Source: an uncultured Verrucomicrobium sp. (lineage in GTDB: Bacteria; Verrucomicrobiota; Verrucomicrobiia; Methylacidiphilales; GAS474). From it: a stretch of 14,275 nucleotides of DNA. The stretch spans positions 1-14,275 of the forward strand of contig CAISZB010000299.1 in NCBI GenBank assembly GCA_903889845.1, in the 5' to 3' direction. The position numbers and the translations under genes are program-made. Shown here piece by piece: positions 14,217-14,275 of this stretch. The first letter of the stretch is position 1, and each line of letters opens with the position of its first letter. Below the pieces are notes generated by a model that was not told where the DNA came from, did not search any database, and was given only the letters and a program-made list of their open reading frames with translations.

Positions 14217-14265
14217 CCTCCATGCGCACCGCGCGTTTGAACGAATGGAGGGCGTGCCGCCCTCC
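14217..14265. repeat. Competing inverted repeats at the window edge
   Basis: GGAGGGCG (14247-14254) pairs perfectly with CGCCCTCC (14258-14265) over a 3-nt loop. The same GGAGG arm can also pair upstream: CCTCCAT (14217-14223) with ATGGAGG (14245-14251). The two pairings exclude each other. The element is cut off from its right-hand context by the end of the window, so its role cannot be judged. Confidence 0.45.
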
Positions 14266-14275
14266 AACGCCTCCC

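Overview
The window is high-GC bacterial DNA (about two-thirds G+C by eye) with ordinary chromosomal gene content. Several genes (GlgC with a plant/PVC-like pocket, a LytS/LytTR pair, a GH78 rhamnosidase) and intergenic hairpin repeats of the 'GCCATTAGCCGG' kind recall Verrucomicrobiota or a related PVC lineage. That assignment is an inference from memory. There is no rRNA or other marker gene to fix it, and I see no tRNA, CRISPR array, transposase or phage gene.

Left part (1-2861): a divergent pair. glmS (minus strand, C-terminal end cut by the window edge) makes glucosamine-6-phosphate for the cell wall. glgC (plus) makes ADP-glucose for glycogen. Their 119-bp spacer holds a plausible glgC promoter that would leave almost no 5' leader.

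2862-3448 is a 587-bp gene-free block rich in hairpins. Two inverted copies of one palindromic repeat flank a large nested hairpin, and a second hairpin-rich segment follows.

3449-5539 (minus): a LytTR response regulator followed by its LytS-type membrane histidine kinase. A promoter and a very strong Shine-Dalgarno in the 120-bp gap serve an ATG that is one base out of frame with the kinase across a T6 run. At 5800 a small, probably DNA-binding protein is divergently transcribed. An AT-rich 15-bp palindrome lies in the spacer between the regulator and this small gene.

6293-8579 (plus): an Lrp/AsnC regulator, a class I aminotransferase and dihydrofolate reductase, closely spaced and probably co-transcribed, ending in a 10-bp perfect hairpin over the folA stop codon.

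8697-11728 (plus): an amidohydrolase of the deaminase type, a short-chain dehydrogenase and 8-amino-7-oxononanoate synthase (bioF), spaced 3 bp apart and then overlapping by 10 bp, so almost certainly one operon.

11833-14142 (plus): a cytoplasmic-looking GH78 alpha-L-rhamnosidase with its own extended -10 promoter, followed by hairpins at the window edge.

I did not find a clearly new biological system. The points most worth a second look are the paired inverted repeats, the out-of-frame start of the histidine kinase, the regulator's histone-like N-terminal tail, and the unexplained amidohydrolase-SDR-bioF operon.
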